Source: Bordetella ansorpii
Lineage (GTDB): Bacteria; Pseudomonadota; Gammaproteobacteria; Burkholderiales; Burkholderiaceae_B
Assembly (NCBI RefSeq): GCF_900078315.1
Contig: NZ_FKBS01000012.1
Coordinates: forward strand, 103,460-167,459
Length of the DNA stretch: 64,000 bases
Reading direction: 5' to 3'
This document shows positions 26,698 through 36,924 of the stretch, in pieces. The notes under the pieces were generated by a model that searched no databases, had not been told where the DNA came from, and saw only the letters and a list, made by a program, of their open reading frames with translations. Numbering within the stretch: the first letter of the stretch is position 1; each line of letters opens with the position of its first letter. The position numbers and the translations under genes are program-made.

Positions 26698-27504
26698 TTA
26701 TTTCGACCCGAGTTCCTGCGTGACGCGGGCCGCTTCGTGGCGCAGATGCTCGGCGATCTGGCGCCGCCGGTCCGCGTCCATGCGGCCGTAGTGCGCCGCC
26801 ACGCTCAGGGCGGCCACCGGTTGGCGCGCAAGGAAGATGGTGACGCCGATGCCATACATCCCTTTGAGCAGATGCCCGGGATTGAAGGCGTAGCCGCGCT
26901 GGCGGGCATCGCTGACGGCTTCGCGCAGCGCGCCGGCGGTGACGCTGGGATAGGGGGCCAGCCGCGTGGCGTTGCGCCGCAGGACATTCTCGACCTCCTC
27001 GTCGGACAGGGCCGCCAGCAAGGCCAGGCTGCCGGAGCCCACGCCCAGCGGGCGCCGTGTGCCCACGTTCTGGGTCAGCACCTTCACCGGAAACGTGCCT
27101 TCCTTGCGGTCGATGCAGACCGCGTCCAGGCCGCTGCGGATCGTCAGCATGACGGTGTCGCTGGTGAGCTGCGCCAGCCGCTCCAGCGAGGGCTGGGTCA
27201 CCGCGCGGATGTCCAGCCGGTTGGCGGCGCGTTCGCCCAGCGACAGGAATTCCAGCCCCAGGTAGTAGACGCGGCTGCCCGCCGCCTGCTCGACGAAGCC
27301 TTCGCTGACCAGCGACTTCAGCAGCCGGTGCAGGGTGCCCTTGCTCAGGCCGCTCTGCGCCTGCAGGTCCGAGAAGCGCATGCCCGAGGAGGAGGCATTG
27401 AAAGACAGCATGCGCAGGATGTCCAGCGCGCGCTTGACGCTGTGGACCGTGTCGGCGTGCGGCGGGGCGTCCGCGGGCGCTTGCCGGGGGGCGGGAGGTG
27501 TCAT
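26698..27504 (-). CDS. IclR-family transcriptional regulator
   Basis: 268 aa. An N-terminal winged HTH (about 20-80: [40 protein letters not shown]) precedes the IclR effector domain ([52 protein letters not shown]). The first 18 residues are Pro/Ala-rich. It is divergent from the acyl-CoA dehydrogenase with a 160-bp gap containing a 17-bp dyad, and is followed by the aldolase 101 bp downstream. It probably controls both transcription units in response to the catabolic substrate or an intermediate. Confidence 0.92.
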   Translation of the reverse strand: MTPPAPRQAPADAPPHADTVHSVKRALDILRMLSFNASSSGMRFSDLQAQSGLSKGTLHRLLKSLVSEGFVEQAAGSRVYYLGLEFLSLGERAANRLDIRAVTQPSLERLAQLTSDTVMLTIRSGLDAVCIDRKEGTFPVKVLTQNVGTRRPLGVGSGSLALLAALSDEEVENVLRRNATRLAPYPSVTAGALREAVSDARQRGYAFNPGHLLKGMYGIGVTIFLARQPVAALSVAAHYGRMDADRRRQIAEHLRHEAARVTQELGSK

Positions 27505-27549
27505 GGGTCGCCGTGTCTCCGTCCGGTGGTTTTGCAGGGCGGGACCATC

Positions 27550-27566
27550 GTTCCGCCTGCCGGAAC
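27550..27566. promoter_or_regulatory. 17-bp perfect dyad, likely IclR operator
   Basis: GTTCCG-CCTGC-CGGAAC lies midway between the divergent IclR gene and the acyl-CoA dehydrogenase. IclR-family regulators commonly bind short perfect or near-perfect dyads of this size in such divergent gaps; the assignment is inference from position and symmetry. Confidence 0.5.
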
Positions 27567-27664
27567 TTTTCGGCAGTTTATGCCTTTTATCAGGGGGCCG
27601 GGTCTAGAGTCCTCCAAAACCACCGCACCCCCAATGCCGGGCGCAGGGCGAAAAAGGAGACGAG

Positions 27665-28870
27665 ATGGAACAGGCGCAGGCGCCGCATGGCTGGAGCCGC
27701 ATGCTGTGGCGTGACAGGGTCGATGCGGGTTTTCTGGATGGACTGCGAGACACGGTGGCGCGCCATGTCCTGCCGGACGCCGATGCGATCGACCGCGAGG
27801 ACCGTTACCCGGTCGAGGCCATCAAGGCGCTGGCCCGCGACGGCTACACGAGCCTGACACTGCCCGTGCAATGGGGGGGGCGGGGCGCGGGCTATGCCCG
27901 CTGCGCGGCGGTATTCGAGGAGGCGTCCTACGCCAGCGCGGCGGTGGGCATCAGCCTGATCACCATCTTGCAGGCGCAGAACCTGTTGAACGCGTTCGGC
28001 AGCGATTCGTTGAAAGCGGCCGTGTTGCCGGAGTTCGCGCAGGGGCTGATCACCTCTTATGCCTTGACCGAGGCCAATCATGGCAGCGACATCCGCAAGC
28101 TGGACACCAAGGCCACCCGCGCAGGCGACGGCTGGGTGCTGCGCGGCCGCAAGTCCTTCATCACCTCGGCGGCGGCCTCGGAGGCCTACATCATCCTGGC
28201 CGAAACCGGGCAGGGCGTGTCCACCTTCTTCGTGCGCCGCGACATGGCGGGCGTATCCACCCATCACGGCGCCAACGCCAGCACCTTCGGCCTGCGCAAC
28301 GGGCCGCACCTGGACCTGATTCTGGATGACGTGCGCCTGCCCTCGGACCATCTGGTGGGCATCGAAGGCAAAGGGGTGCGGCAGGCGGTGACGGTGCTGG
28401 ACTTCTCGCGCACGATGGCCGCGGCCATCAGCATCGGCATCGCACGGGCGGCGTTCGACCGCGCGCTGGATTTCGCGGCGCGCCGGGTGGCGTTCGACAG
28501 CACCGTGCTGCAGTTCCAGGGCATTCAGTGGTACTTCGCGGACATGCTGGCCGAGATCGACGCGGCGCGGTTGCTGGTCTACGACGCCTGCGGGGCGCTG
28601 GATGAACATCGCGACATCGCCCGCCATGCCAGCGAGGCCAAGCTGCTGGCCAGCCGGGTGGCCACGCGCACGGCCGAGACCGCGGTGCAGATCTGCGGGG
28701 CGTATGGCGTCACCGAGAACGCGCCGTTCGGCCGTTACCTGCGCGATGCCAAGGCATACGAGATCGCGGGCGGGTCGTCGGAAATTCTGAAGAACACGAT
28801 AGGCAAGCAGTTGCTGAAGTTCGCCGGAGCACAGTTCCTGGCGTGCGGCGCCGGGGAGAAGCAGGCATGA
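27665..28870 (+). CDS. Acyl-CoA dehydrogenase
   Basis: FAD-dependent alpha,beta-dehydrogenation of an acyl-CoA. 401 aa: N-terminal helical domain (WGGRGAGYARCAAVFEEASY), beta domain with YALTEANHGSDIRKLDTKA (FAD/substrate contact, normally YALTEPxAGSD) and GWVLRGRKSFITSA, C-terminal helical domain ending GAYGVTENAPFGRYLRDAK and YEIAGGSSEILKNTIGKQL, where a catalytic Glu is expected. The start has AAAAAGGAG upstream. It overlaps the CoA ligase by ATGA. The chain type is unknown; the neighbours suggest a non-fatty organic acid. Confidence 0.92.
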   Translation: MEQAQAPHGWSRMLWRDRVDAGFLDGLRDTVARHVLPDADAIDREDRYPVEAIKALARDGYTSLTLPVQWGGRGAGYARCAAVFEEASYASAAVGISLITILQAQNLLNAFGSDSLKAAVLPEFAQGLITSYALTEANHGSDIRKLDTKATRAGDGWVLRGRKSFITSAAASEAYIILAETGQGVSTFFVRRDMAGVSTHHGANASTFGLRNGPHLDLILDDVRLPSDHLVGIEGKGVRQAVTVLDFSRTMAAAISIGIARAAFDRALDFAARRVAFDSTVLQFQGIQWYFADMLAEIDAARLLVYDACGALDEHRDIARHASEAKLLASRVATRTAETAVQICGAYGVTENAPFGRYLRDAKAYEIAGGSSEILKNTIGKQLLKFAGAQFLACGAGEKQA

Positions 28871-30375
28871 TGACCGACAGGCTGTACCAGTTCGCGCAGA
28901 CGCGGCCGCAGGACGTGTTCCTGGTGTATGAGGAGGCCGAATATACCTATGCAGGCATGGCCGACCTGGTGTCGGCCGTGGCGCGCCGCCTGGACGGGCT
29001 GGGCATCCGCGCGGGGGATCGCGTGGCCTTGGTGTGCGGCAATCGGCCGGCTTTCCTGGCGGCATGGTTCGCCGTTACCGAGCTGGGCGCGGTGGCGGTG
29101 CCGCTGAACGTGGGCTTGAAGGGCGATGGCCTGCGCTACACGCTGACCCAGAGCGGCGCGGCCGCGCTGTTGATCGAGCCAGATCTGCTGGCCGAAAAAC
29201 GCGGCGATATCGCCAGGCTGGAAAGCGCGCTGCGCATCCATGAGATCGACGCCGCGATGGAGGCGCCGCCCACCGACGTCACGCCACGCTGGCGCCTGGC
29301 GACGCGGCCCGATGCCCAGCAGGCCAACAGCATCCTGTACACCTCCGGCACCACCGGCTTGCCCAAGGGAGCCGTGCTGCCGCACGCCGCTTATGAGGCG
29401 GCGGGCCGGGATATGACCCGTTCGCTGGGCCTGACCGATCAGGATCGCATCATGGTGTTCCTGCCGTTGTTCCATGCCAATCCGCAGATGTACGCCGTGG
29501 CGTCGGTGCTGCATGCGGGCGCCACGTTGGTGCTGCGGCCGAAGTTCTCGGCGCGCGCCTTCTTCGATGACGCCGTGCGCTATCGGGCCACGGGCTTCAC
29601 CTACGTGGGGACGGTGCTGGCCATCCTGGAGAAGCAGCATCCGGGGGCGCGCGCCGACCACGGTTTGCGCTGGGGCGTGGGCGGCGGTGCGCCGGAACGG
29701 GTGTGGCGCGAGCTGGAGCCGCGTTTCGGCATCGCGATCCGCGAGCTGTACGGGATGACCGAGACGGGCGGGTGGGTCAGCATGAATCTGCCCGCGGCGA
29801 CTCGGCTGGGGTCGGTCGGCCAGGCCCGGCCCGGGGTGCATCTGCAGATCCGCGACGAAGCCGGCAATGCGGTGGCGGCGGGCGTGCACGGCGAGATCGT
29901 GGCGCGCGCGGCCGAGCCCGGCATGTTCTTCTCGGAGTACTGGCGCAATGCCGAGGCCACGGCGAGCACCTGGCGTGACGGGTGGCTGCATACCGGCGAC
30001 CGCGGCGCGCTGGATGCCGATGGCTACCTGACGTTCCACGGCCGCATCAAGGAGCTGATCCGCCGGGGTGGGGAGATGATCGCGCCGGCCGAGATCGAGA
30101 TGCAGTTGCTGCGCCATCCGGATATCCGCGAGTGCGCGGTGATCGGCGTGCCCGACGACATCCTGGGTGAAGAGATCCAGGCGGTCATCGTGGCCGACCG
30201 TGCCGTGCCCGCGGACGAGCTGCATGCGTTCGCCCAGGCGCGCCTGCCGGACCATATGGTGCCGCGCTATGTCTTGTATGTGGACCGGCTTCCCAAGACC
30301 GAAACCGAAAAGATCAAGCGCCACGAGCTCGCCGGGCTGATATTGCCGGCCGTCGATCTCAGGCCCGGACGCTGA
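28867..30375 (+). CDS. Acyl-CoA synthetase (AMP-forming, ANL superfamily)
   Basis: ATP-dependent activation of a carboxylic acid to its CoA thioester. 502 aa from MMTDRLYQFAQTRPQDVF; ATG 28867 overlaps the dehydrogenase stop. Core motifs in order: ILYTSGTTGLPKGAVL (P-loop-like A3), LPLFHANPQ (A4), LYGMTETGGWVSMNLP (A5), HTGDRGALDADGYLTFHGR (A7), IKELIRRGGEMIAPAEIE (A8) and PKTETEKIKR with the catalytic A10 Lys. It supplies the substrate for the preceding dehydrogenase. Closest by eye to the CaiC/long-chain ligase branch; the true acid is not deducible. Confidence 0.92.
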   Translation: MMTDRLYQFAQTRPQDVFLVYEEAEYTYAGMADLVSAVARRLDGLGIRAGDRVALVCGNRPAFLAAWFAVTELGAVAVPLNVGLKGDGLRYTLTQSGAAALLIEPDLLAEKRGDIARLESALRIHEIDAAMEAPPTDVTPRWRLATRPDAQQANSILYTSGTTGLPKGAVLPHAAYEAAGRDMTRSLGLTDQDRIMVFLPLFHANPQMYAVASVLHAGATLVLRPKFSARAFFDDAVRYRATGFTYVGTVLAILEKQHPGARADHGLRWGVGGGAPERVWRELEPRFGIAIRELYGMTETGGWVSMNLPAATRLGSVGQARPGVHLQIRDEAGNAVAAGVHGEIVARAAEPGMFFSEYWRNAEATASTWRDGWLHTGDRGALDADGYLTFHGRIKELIRRGGEMIAPAEIEMQLLRHPDIRECAVIGVPDDILGEEIQAVIVADRAVPADELHAFAQARLPDHMVPRYVLYVDRLPKTETEKIKRHELAGLILPAVDLRPGR

Positions 30376-30454
30376 TCCCCGCCGGTTCGGGCGGACCGAG
30401 GGCGCAACCAGGGCCATTCCAGGCGAGCCGCGCCAGCGGCCGGAAGGAGACATC

Positions 30455-31711
30455 ATGCGTGACACACACAGGGAGGCCGGCCACGGGCTGACCGATTTCT
30501 ATACGGATCTGACGCCTGTCGAGCGGCGTACGTTCTGGGCCTGTTTCGGCGGCTGGGTGCTGGACGGTGTGGATTTCATGATCTACCCGCTGGTGATCGG
30601 CACCATCATCGCCCAGTGGCAGGTGGCGCCTTCCAGCGCGGGCTTTGCCGTCACCGCCACGTTGCTGGCCTCGGCGGTGGGCGGCTGGGCGGCGGGCATC
30701 CTGTCTGATCGCATCGGGCGCGTGCGCACGTTGCAGATCACCATCCTCTGGTTCTCGGTGTTCTGCCTGCTGTGCGCGGTGGCGCAGAACTTCACGCAAC
30801 TGGTCATTTTCCGGACGCTGCTGGGCGTGGGCTTCGGCGGCGAGTGGACGGCGGGCGCGGTATTGATCGGCGAGACGATCCGGGCGCGCTATCGCGGCCG
30901 GGCCGTGGGGTCGGTGCAATCCGGCTGGGCCGTGGGCTGGGGCATCGCCGTGCTGCTGCAGATGGTGTTCTACACCCTGATGCCGCCCGAGCAGGCCTGG
31001 CGCTGGATGTTCGCCTTTGGCGCGATTCCAGCCTTGCTGGTGGCGATGCTGCGGCGCTATGTGCCTGAGCCGGTGATCGCCGCGCGCACGCAGGCCGAAG
31101 ACACCGCGCGCGCGCCGTTCTGGGACATCTTCAAGGGACCGGTGCTGCGCATCACGATCCTGACGGCTTTGCTGGGCACCGGCGCGCAGGGCGGGTATTA
31201 CGCCATCACCACCTGGGTGCCGCTGTACCTGAAGAACGAGCGCCACCTGTCCGTGCTGAACACTGGTGGCTATCTGGCGGTGCTGATCGCGGGGTCGTTC
31301 TGTGGCTACCTGGCGGGGGCATGGCTGTCGGACCGCATCGGGCGGCGCAACCTGTTCCTGCTGTTCTCGCTGGCGTCGCCGCTGCTGGTGGTGGCCTATC
31401 TGGTGTTGCCCATATCGAATCATCTGATGCTGGTGCTGGGTTTCCCGCTGGGATTCTGCGCCAGCGCCTACTACTCCGGGCTGGGGCCATTCTTCACCGA
31501 GATGTTTCCCACACGGGTGCGCGGTTCGGGACAGGGCTTCGCCTACAACTTCGGGCGCGGCATCGGCGCCCTGTTTCCCGCGCTGGTGGGCATGCTGGCA
31601 GGGTCGATGACTTTGGGCCGGGCCATTGCCGTGTTTGCCGTGGCGGCCTACGGATTGTTCTTCGTGATGGCGCTGATCATGCCGGAGACGCGCGGGCGCA
31701 CCCTGGATTGA
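30455..31711 (+). CDS. MFS transporter, aromatic/carboxylate:H+ symporter (AAHS) type
   Basis: 418 aa with about 12 membrane helices. TM1 holds GWVLDGVDFMIYPL, the DGxD acidic motif of the AAHS family. The loop between TM2 and TM3 has GWAAGILSDRIGRVRTL and its half-repeat copy is GYLAGAWLSDRIGRRNLF (MFS motif A). LGVGFGGEWTAGAVLIGE is typical of the AAHS/sugar-acid symporters. Start ATG 30455 has GGAAGGAG upstream. It lies between the CoA ligase and the cyclase and likely imports the acid that the ligase activates. Confidence 0.9.
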   Translation: MRDTHREAGHGLTDFYTDLTPVERRTFWACFGGWVLDGVDFMIYPLVIGTIIAQWQVAPSSAGFAVTATLLASAVGGWAAGILSDRIGRVRTLQITILWFSVFCLLCAVAQNFTQLVIFRTLLGVGFGGEWTAGAVLIGETIRARYRGRAVGSVQSGWAVGWGIAVLLQMVFYTLMPPEQAWRWMFAFGAIPALLVAMLRRYVPEPVIAARTQAEDTARAPFWDIFKGPVLRITILTALLGTGAQGGYYAITTWVPLYLKNERHLSVLNTGGYLAVLIAGSFCGYLAGAWLSDRIGRRNLFLLFSLASPLLVVAYLVLPISNHLMLVLGFPLGFCASAYYSGLGPFFTEMFPTRVRGSGQGFAYNFGRGIGALFPALVGMLAGSMTLGRAIAVFAVAAYGLFFVMALIMPETRGRTLD

Positions 31712-31786
31712 CGGGGGGCGGCCGCTTGAGCAGCATCGGGCGGCGCCTGCCCGCCCGCCTGGAAAACCGACCACAAGGAGGGCCGC

Positions 31787-32809
31787 ATGGCCAGACGCTG
31801 GAAGCAACGCCCAGAGGGATCGAACTGGGGGGAATTCGGAGACGACGATCAACTGGGACGCCTGAACCTGCTGACGCCGCAGAAGGTCCGCGAGGGCGCG
31901 GCCGAGATACGCGAAGGCCGGGTGTTCAGCCTGAGCCTGCCGCTGGACCTGCCCGGAGGCAACGTGCTGAACCCGGCGCGTCACCCGCCGCATCTGACGG
32001 CGACGCGCCGGCCGGATGGCAAGCAGGTCTATCTGCATACCTTCGCGCATGACCACAACACGACCGACGTGGCCTGCGACGACATGGTGACGTTGTGCCT
32101 GCAGTACTCGACGCAATGGGACGCGTTGTCGCACATCGGGTCGCGCTTCGATGCGGACCAGGACGGCGAGGCGGAAATCGTGTTCTACAACGGCCACCGG
32201 CCCGATCCCGACTTCAGCCATCCCGATGCCACGCCGGGCGGGGCCTCGAAGGCGCTCAGGCTGGGCATCGAACACATGGCGGCCAAGGGCGTGCAGGGGC
32301 GCGCGGTGCTGGTGGACCTGCGCCGCCACTATGGCGATGCGCGGCGGCGGGTGGGCTATGCGGACCTGATGCAGATCATCGAGCGCGATCGGGTCGAGGT
32401 GCGGCCGGGCGACATGCTGTGCCTGCACACGGGCTTTGCCGACCTGGTGTTGCAGATGGGGGGGCAGCCCGATGCGGCGCGTCTGGCGCAATCGTGCGCG
32501 GTGCTGGATGGCCGCGACGCCGAGCTGCGGGCCTGGGTGGACCGCAGCGGCATCGCGGCCTTGATCGCCGACAACTACGCGGTGGAAGACCGTCCCTACG
32601 ATTTTCACGGCGATGGTTGCAGCGCCTTGCTGCCCTTGCACGAGTTGTGCCTGTTCAAGCTGGGCATCCATCTGGGCGAGTTGTGGCACCTGACCGACCT
32701 GGCGAACTGGCTGCATGCCAATGGCCGGCATGCGTTCATGCTGACCGCGCCGCCGCTGCGTCTGCCGGGCGCGGTGGGTTCGCCGCTGAACCCGATCGCG
32801 ACGGTGTGA
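31787..32809 (+). CDS. Cyclase-family metallohydrolase (kynurenine-formamidase-like fold)
   Basis: 340 aa, PF04199 type. The family metal motif region appears as TQWDALSHIG (about 108-117), a variant of HxGTHxDxPxH common in larger members; RAVLVDLRRH, ADLMQIIERDRVEVRPGDMLCLHTGF and GIAALIADNYAVE are other family landmarks. A C-terminal LFKLGIHLGELWHLTDLANWL block is typical of the extended subgroup. Start ATG 31787 has ACAAGGAGG upstream. Members hydrolyse amides or lactones, and here it may open or remove a ring or ester in the same degradation path. No substrate assignment is justified. Confidence 0.85.
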   Translation: MARRWKQRPEGSNWGEFGDDDQLGRLNLLTPQKVREGAAEIREGRVFSLSLPLDLPGGNVLNPARHPPHLTATRRPDGKQVYLHTFAHDHNTTDVACDDMVTLCLQYSTQWDALSHIGSRFDADQDGEAEIVFYNGHRPDPDFSHPDATPGGASKALRLGIEHMAAKGVQGRAVLVDLRRHYGDARRRVGYADLMQIIERDRVEVRPGDMLCLHTGFADLVLQMGGQPDAARLAQSCAVLDGRDAELRAWVDRSGIAALIADNYAVEDRPYDFHGDGCSALLPLHELCLFKLGIHLGELWHLTDLANWLHANGRHAFMLTAPPLRLPGAVGSPLNPIATV

Positions 32810-32901
32810 AACCGGCCGCGTCATTCCTGCCAAGGCAGTTGCTGTACGACGCGCGGGGACCCGGGAGTCCACCGCGACGACCTATAAAAACGGAGCGAGA
32901 C

Positions 32902-33882
32902 ATGAAGAACCGAAATCTGGCGGCCTTGTCGGCCGCGGTAGTTGCCTGCGCGGCGATGGCCGTCGCACCCGCCCATGCGCGCGATGCGTGGCCAGACAAA
33001 CCCATCCGCCTGCTGGTGGGTTTCGCGCCAGGCGGGCCCACCGACAACGTGGCGCGCATCCTGGCCGAGCGCGCGGGGCATGAGCTGGGACAGACCATCG
33101 TGGTCGAGAACAAGGCGGGCGCGGCGGGCAACATTGCCGCGGCGCTGCTGACCCAGGCCGAGCCCGATGGCTACACATTGCTGTACAACACCTCGTCCAT
33201 CGTGATCGCGCCCTGGGTGTACAAGGCGCCGGGGTTTGATCCGCTGAAGGACTTCGCGCCTGTCGGGCTGACGGCCGCGGTGCCGCTCGTTCTGGCGACC
33301 ACGGCCTCGTTTCCCGCCGACTCGCCGCGTGCGCTGGTGGAGAAGTTGAAGGCCAATCCTGGCAAGTACAACTATGCGTCATCGGGCACGGGGGCCATCG
33401 AGCACCTGACCGCCGCGCAGATGCTGCGTATCGCTGGCGTGGAGGCCACGCACGTGCCGTACAAGGGCACCGCCCCGGCGCAGGTGGACCTGATCGCGGG
33501 GGCGACACAGTTCACCACCACGACGCTGAACACTGTCATCGGGCCGGTGCAGAAAGGTAGCCTGAAGGCGTTGGCGGTGACCAGCCGCGAACGCTCGCCG
33601 GTGCTGCCGGACGTGCCGACGCTGGCCGAAAGCCTGATTCCGGGTTTTGAAAGCCTGGCCTGGCAAGGCGTGGTGGCGCCGAAGGGCACCCCCGAACCCG
33701 TGGTGCGCAAGCTGAACGAGGCCTTCGCGAAGGCTCTGGCGTCGGAAGAGGTGAAGCAGAAGCTGCAGCAGCAGGGGACGCTGGCGCTGGGCGGCAGTCC
33801 GCAGCAATACACCCGCTACATCGAAGAAGAGTACGACCGTTGGGGTCAGGTCGTGAAGCAGGCAGGGGTGACGCAGCAGTAG
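32902..33882 (+). CDS. Bug-family (TctC-type) periplasmic solute receptor
   Basis: 326 aa with signal peptide MKNRNLAALSAAVVACAAM...AHA, then WPDKPIRLLVGFAPGGPTDNVAR, the defining Bug N-terminus. VVENKAGAAGNIAA, YKGTAPAQVDLIAG and the GVVAPKGTPEPVVRKLN segment are conserved in the family. ATG 32902 is chosen because of the signal peptide and CGGAG upstream; the frame is open far upstream but only as a shadow of the cyclase. Last gene of the catabolic unit, it probably binds a carboxylate for a TctAB-type or unknown transporter; no TctA/TctB is nearby. Confidence 0.92.
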   Translation: MKNRNLAALSAAVVACAAMAVAPAHARDAWPDKPIRLLVGFAPGGPTDNVARILAERAGHELGQTIVVENKAGAAGNIAAALLTQAEPDGYTLLYNTSSIVIAPWVYKAPGFDPLKDFAPVGLTAAVPLVLATTASFPADSPRALVEKLKANPGKYNYASSGTGAIEHLTAAQMLRIAGVEATHVPYKGTAPAQVDLIAGATQFTTTTLNTVIGPVQKGSLKALAVTSRERSPVLPDVPTLAESLIPGFESLAWQGVVAPKGTPEPVVRKLNEAFAKALASEEVKQKLQQQGTLALGGSPQQYTRYIEEEYDRWGQVVKQAGVTQQ

Positions 33883-33901
33883 AAGGCCGGCGCTGATTGG
33901 C

Positions 33902-33930
33902 AATGGCCCGCCCGGGTGGGCAGGCCATTT
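33902..33930. terminator. Convergent hairpin between Bug receptor and ugpC
   Basis: AATGGCC-C-GCCC, loop GGGT, GGGC-A-GGCCATT: 11 pairs interrupted by one C-A mismatch, in the 51-bp gap between two converging genes. There is no long T tract; likely a two-way stop. Confidence 0.5.
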
Positions 33931-33933
33931 CGA

Positions 33934-35025
<1,092 letters not shown>

Positions 35026-35033
35026 GTCTTAAC

Positions 35034-35885
35034 TCATTTCTCTGTGTCGACCAGACCCTTGACGAACCACTTCTGCATGAGGATCACCACCAGCGCCGGC
35101 GGCAGCATCGCCAGGATCGCGGTGGCCATCGTGATGTTCCATTCGGTGACGCTGTCGCCGCCGCTGATCATGCGCTTGATGCCGATCACCACGGGGTACA
35201 TGTCTTCCTGTGTGGTCACCAGCAGCGGCCAGAGGTATTGATTCCATCCATAGATGAACTGGATGACGAACAGCGCGGCGATGGTGGTGCGCGACAGCGG
35301 CAGCAGCACGTCCAGGAAGAACCGCAGCGGTCCGGCGCCATCGATGCGGGCCGCCTCGATCAGTTCGTCGGGGACCGTCAGGAAGAACTGGCGGAACAGG
35401 AAGGTAGCGGTGGCCGAGGCGATCAGCGGCAGCGTCAGGCCTGCGTAGCTGTTGAGCAGGCCGAGGTCGGCCACGACCTTGTACGTGGGCGCGATGCGGA
35501 CTTCGACCGGCAGCATCAGCGTGACGAAGATCATCCAGAAGAAGAACATGCGGCCGGGAAAGCGGAAGTACACCACCGCGAAGGCGGACAGCAGCGAGAT
35601 GGCGATCTTGCCGAGGGAGATGGCCAGCGCCATGACCAGGCTGACCGTCATCATGCGGCCGACCGGCACCCCGGCCGATCCGCCGCCCGAGCCGGCGAAC
35701 AGGGCGCGCAGATAGTTGTCGACCAGGTGCGGGCCGGGGATCAGCGACATGGGCGCCGAGGCGACTTCCTGGGCGGTCTGGGTGGATGCCACGAAGGTGA
35801 CGTAGATGGGAAAGGCGACCAGCGCGATCCCGCAAAGCAGGATCACGTGCGCCAGCGCGTCGAGCCAGGGGCGGCGTTCTACCAT
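35034..35885 (-). CDS. ugpE: Glycerol-3-phosphate ABC transporter permease
   Basis: Inner-membrane permease with six predicted helices, 283 aa (E. coli UgpE is 281). The EAA loop contacting UgpC is [18 protein letters not shown], near residue 185. [28 protein letters not shown] and [11 protein letters not shown] are characteristic of UgpE. Start ATG 35885 follows ugpA by 22 bp on the same strand. Confidence 0.93.
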   Translation of the reverse strand: MVERRPWLDALAHVILLCGIALVAFPIYVTFVASTQTAQEVASAPMSLIPGPHLVDNYLRALFAGSGGGSAGVPVGRMMTVSLVMALAISLGKIAISLLSAFAVVYFRFPGRMFFFWMIFVTLMLPVEVRIAPTYKVVADLGLLNSYAGLTLPLIASATATFLFRQFFLTVPDELIEAARIDGAGPLRFFLDVLLPLSRTTIAALFVIQFIYGWNQYLWPLLVTTQEDMYPVVIGIKRMISGGDSVTEWNITMATAILAMLPPALVVILMQKWFVKGLVDTEK

Positions 35886-35907
35886 GATGATGCGGCCTCT
35901 TGCGGAA

Positions 35908-36789
35908 TCAGTACTGGACCTTGCGGTCGATGTAGCGGAACTGCACCACCGTCAGGACGATGACGATGCCCATCAGCACCACGGACTGCGCGGCGGACGA
36001 GCCCAGGTCCAGTCCGCGGAAGCCGTCGCTGTACACCTTGTAGACCAGGATGGACGTGGACGTGCCCGGCCCGCCCTGGGTGGTGGTGTCGATGACGGCG
36101 AAAGTGTCGAAGAAGGCGTAGATCACGTTCACCACCAGCAGGAAGAAGGTGGTGGGCGACAGCAGCGGGAAGACGATGGTCCAGAAACGGCGCGACGGCG
36201 AGGCGCCATCGATGGCGGCGGCTTCGATCAGCGAGCGCGGGATGGACTGCAGGCCCGCCAGGAAGAACAGGAAGTTGTACGAGATCTGTTTCCAGACCGC
36301 GGCGATCAGCACCAGGATGAGGGCCTGGTCGCCGTCCAGGCGCGGGTTCCAGGGCACGCCCATGCCTTGCAGCGCCACGGCCAGGATGCCGACCGACGGC
36401 GAGAACAGGAACAGCCACAGTACGCCCACCACCGCCGGCGCCACGGCGTAGGGCCAGATCAGCAGCGTCTTGTACAGGCCCGCGCCCCGCACCACGCGGT
36501 CGGCCATCACGGCCAGCAGCAGCGCCAGCGCCAGGCCCACGAAGGCCACCAACACCGAGAACACGGCCGTGACGCGGAACGAATCGAGGTAGGTGTCCTG
36601 GGCGAAAAGGGCGGTGAAGTTGTCCAGCCCGACGAATTCGGAAGACAGGCCGAAGGCGTCTTCCAGACGCATCGACTGCCACATGGCCTGGCCGGCCGGC
36701 AGGAAGAAGAAGACGACCGTGATGACCAACTGCGGCGCCAGCAGCAGGTAGGGCAGGAACTTGTGGCCGAAGACGACGCGCTTTTCCAT
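35908..36789 (-). CDS. ugpA: Glycerol-3-phosphate ABC transporter permease
   Basis: Partner permease, 293 aa from [20 protein letters not shown] (E. coli UgpA 295). ATG 36789 is preferred; the 20-codon-longer frame is Arg-rich and unlike the family. Six helices; EAA-type loop [26 protein letters not shown] near residue 200; [17 protein letters not shown] is the typical downstream UgpA/MalF-type segment. Lies between ugpB (135 bp upstream) and ugpE. Confidence 0.93.
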   Translation of the reverse strand: MEKRVVFGHKFLPYLLLAPQLVITVVFFFLPAGQAMWQSMRLEDAFGLSSEFVGLDNFTALFAQDTYLDSFRVTAVFSVLVAFVGLALALLLAVMADRVVRGAGLYKTLLIWPYAVAPAVVGVLWLFLFSPSVGILAVALQGMGVPWNPRLDGDQALILVLIAAVWKQISYNFLFFLAGLQSIPRSLIEAAAIDGASPSRRFWTIVFPLLSPTTFFLLVVNVIYAFFDTFAVIDTTTQGGPGTSTSILVYKVYSDGFRGLDLGSSAAQSVVLMGIVIVLTVVQFRYIDRKVQY

Positions 36790-36924
36790 GGAGGGCCTAT
36801 GGGTATGCCAGAAACGAGCGAGGCGACGGTTCGTGCGAACCGCCGCCATCGGAGTTAACGGCCGCGGCCGGCGCGGCTTGAATCGGAACGCGGCGGCGCC
36901 CCTGCGGGCCGGCGCCGCGCGGCA

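Noticed and set aside
30359-32872. An 837-codon minus-strand ORF under the MFS and cyclase genes
   Set aside because: His/Arg/Gln-rich shadow without a motif; the plus-strand genes have clear families and ribosome sites.
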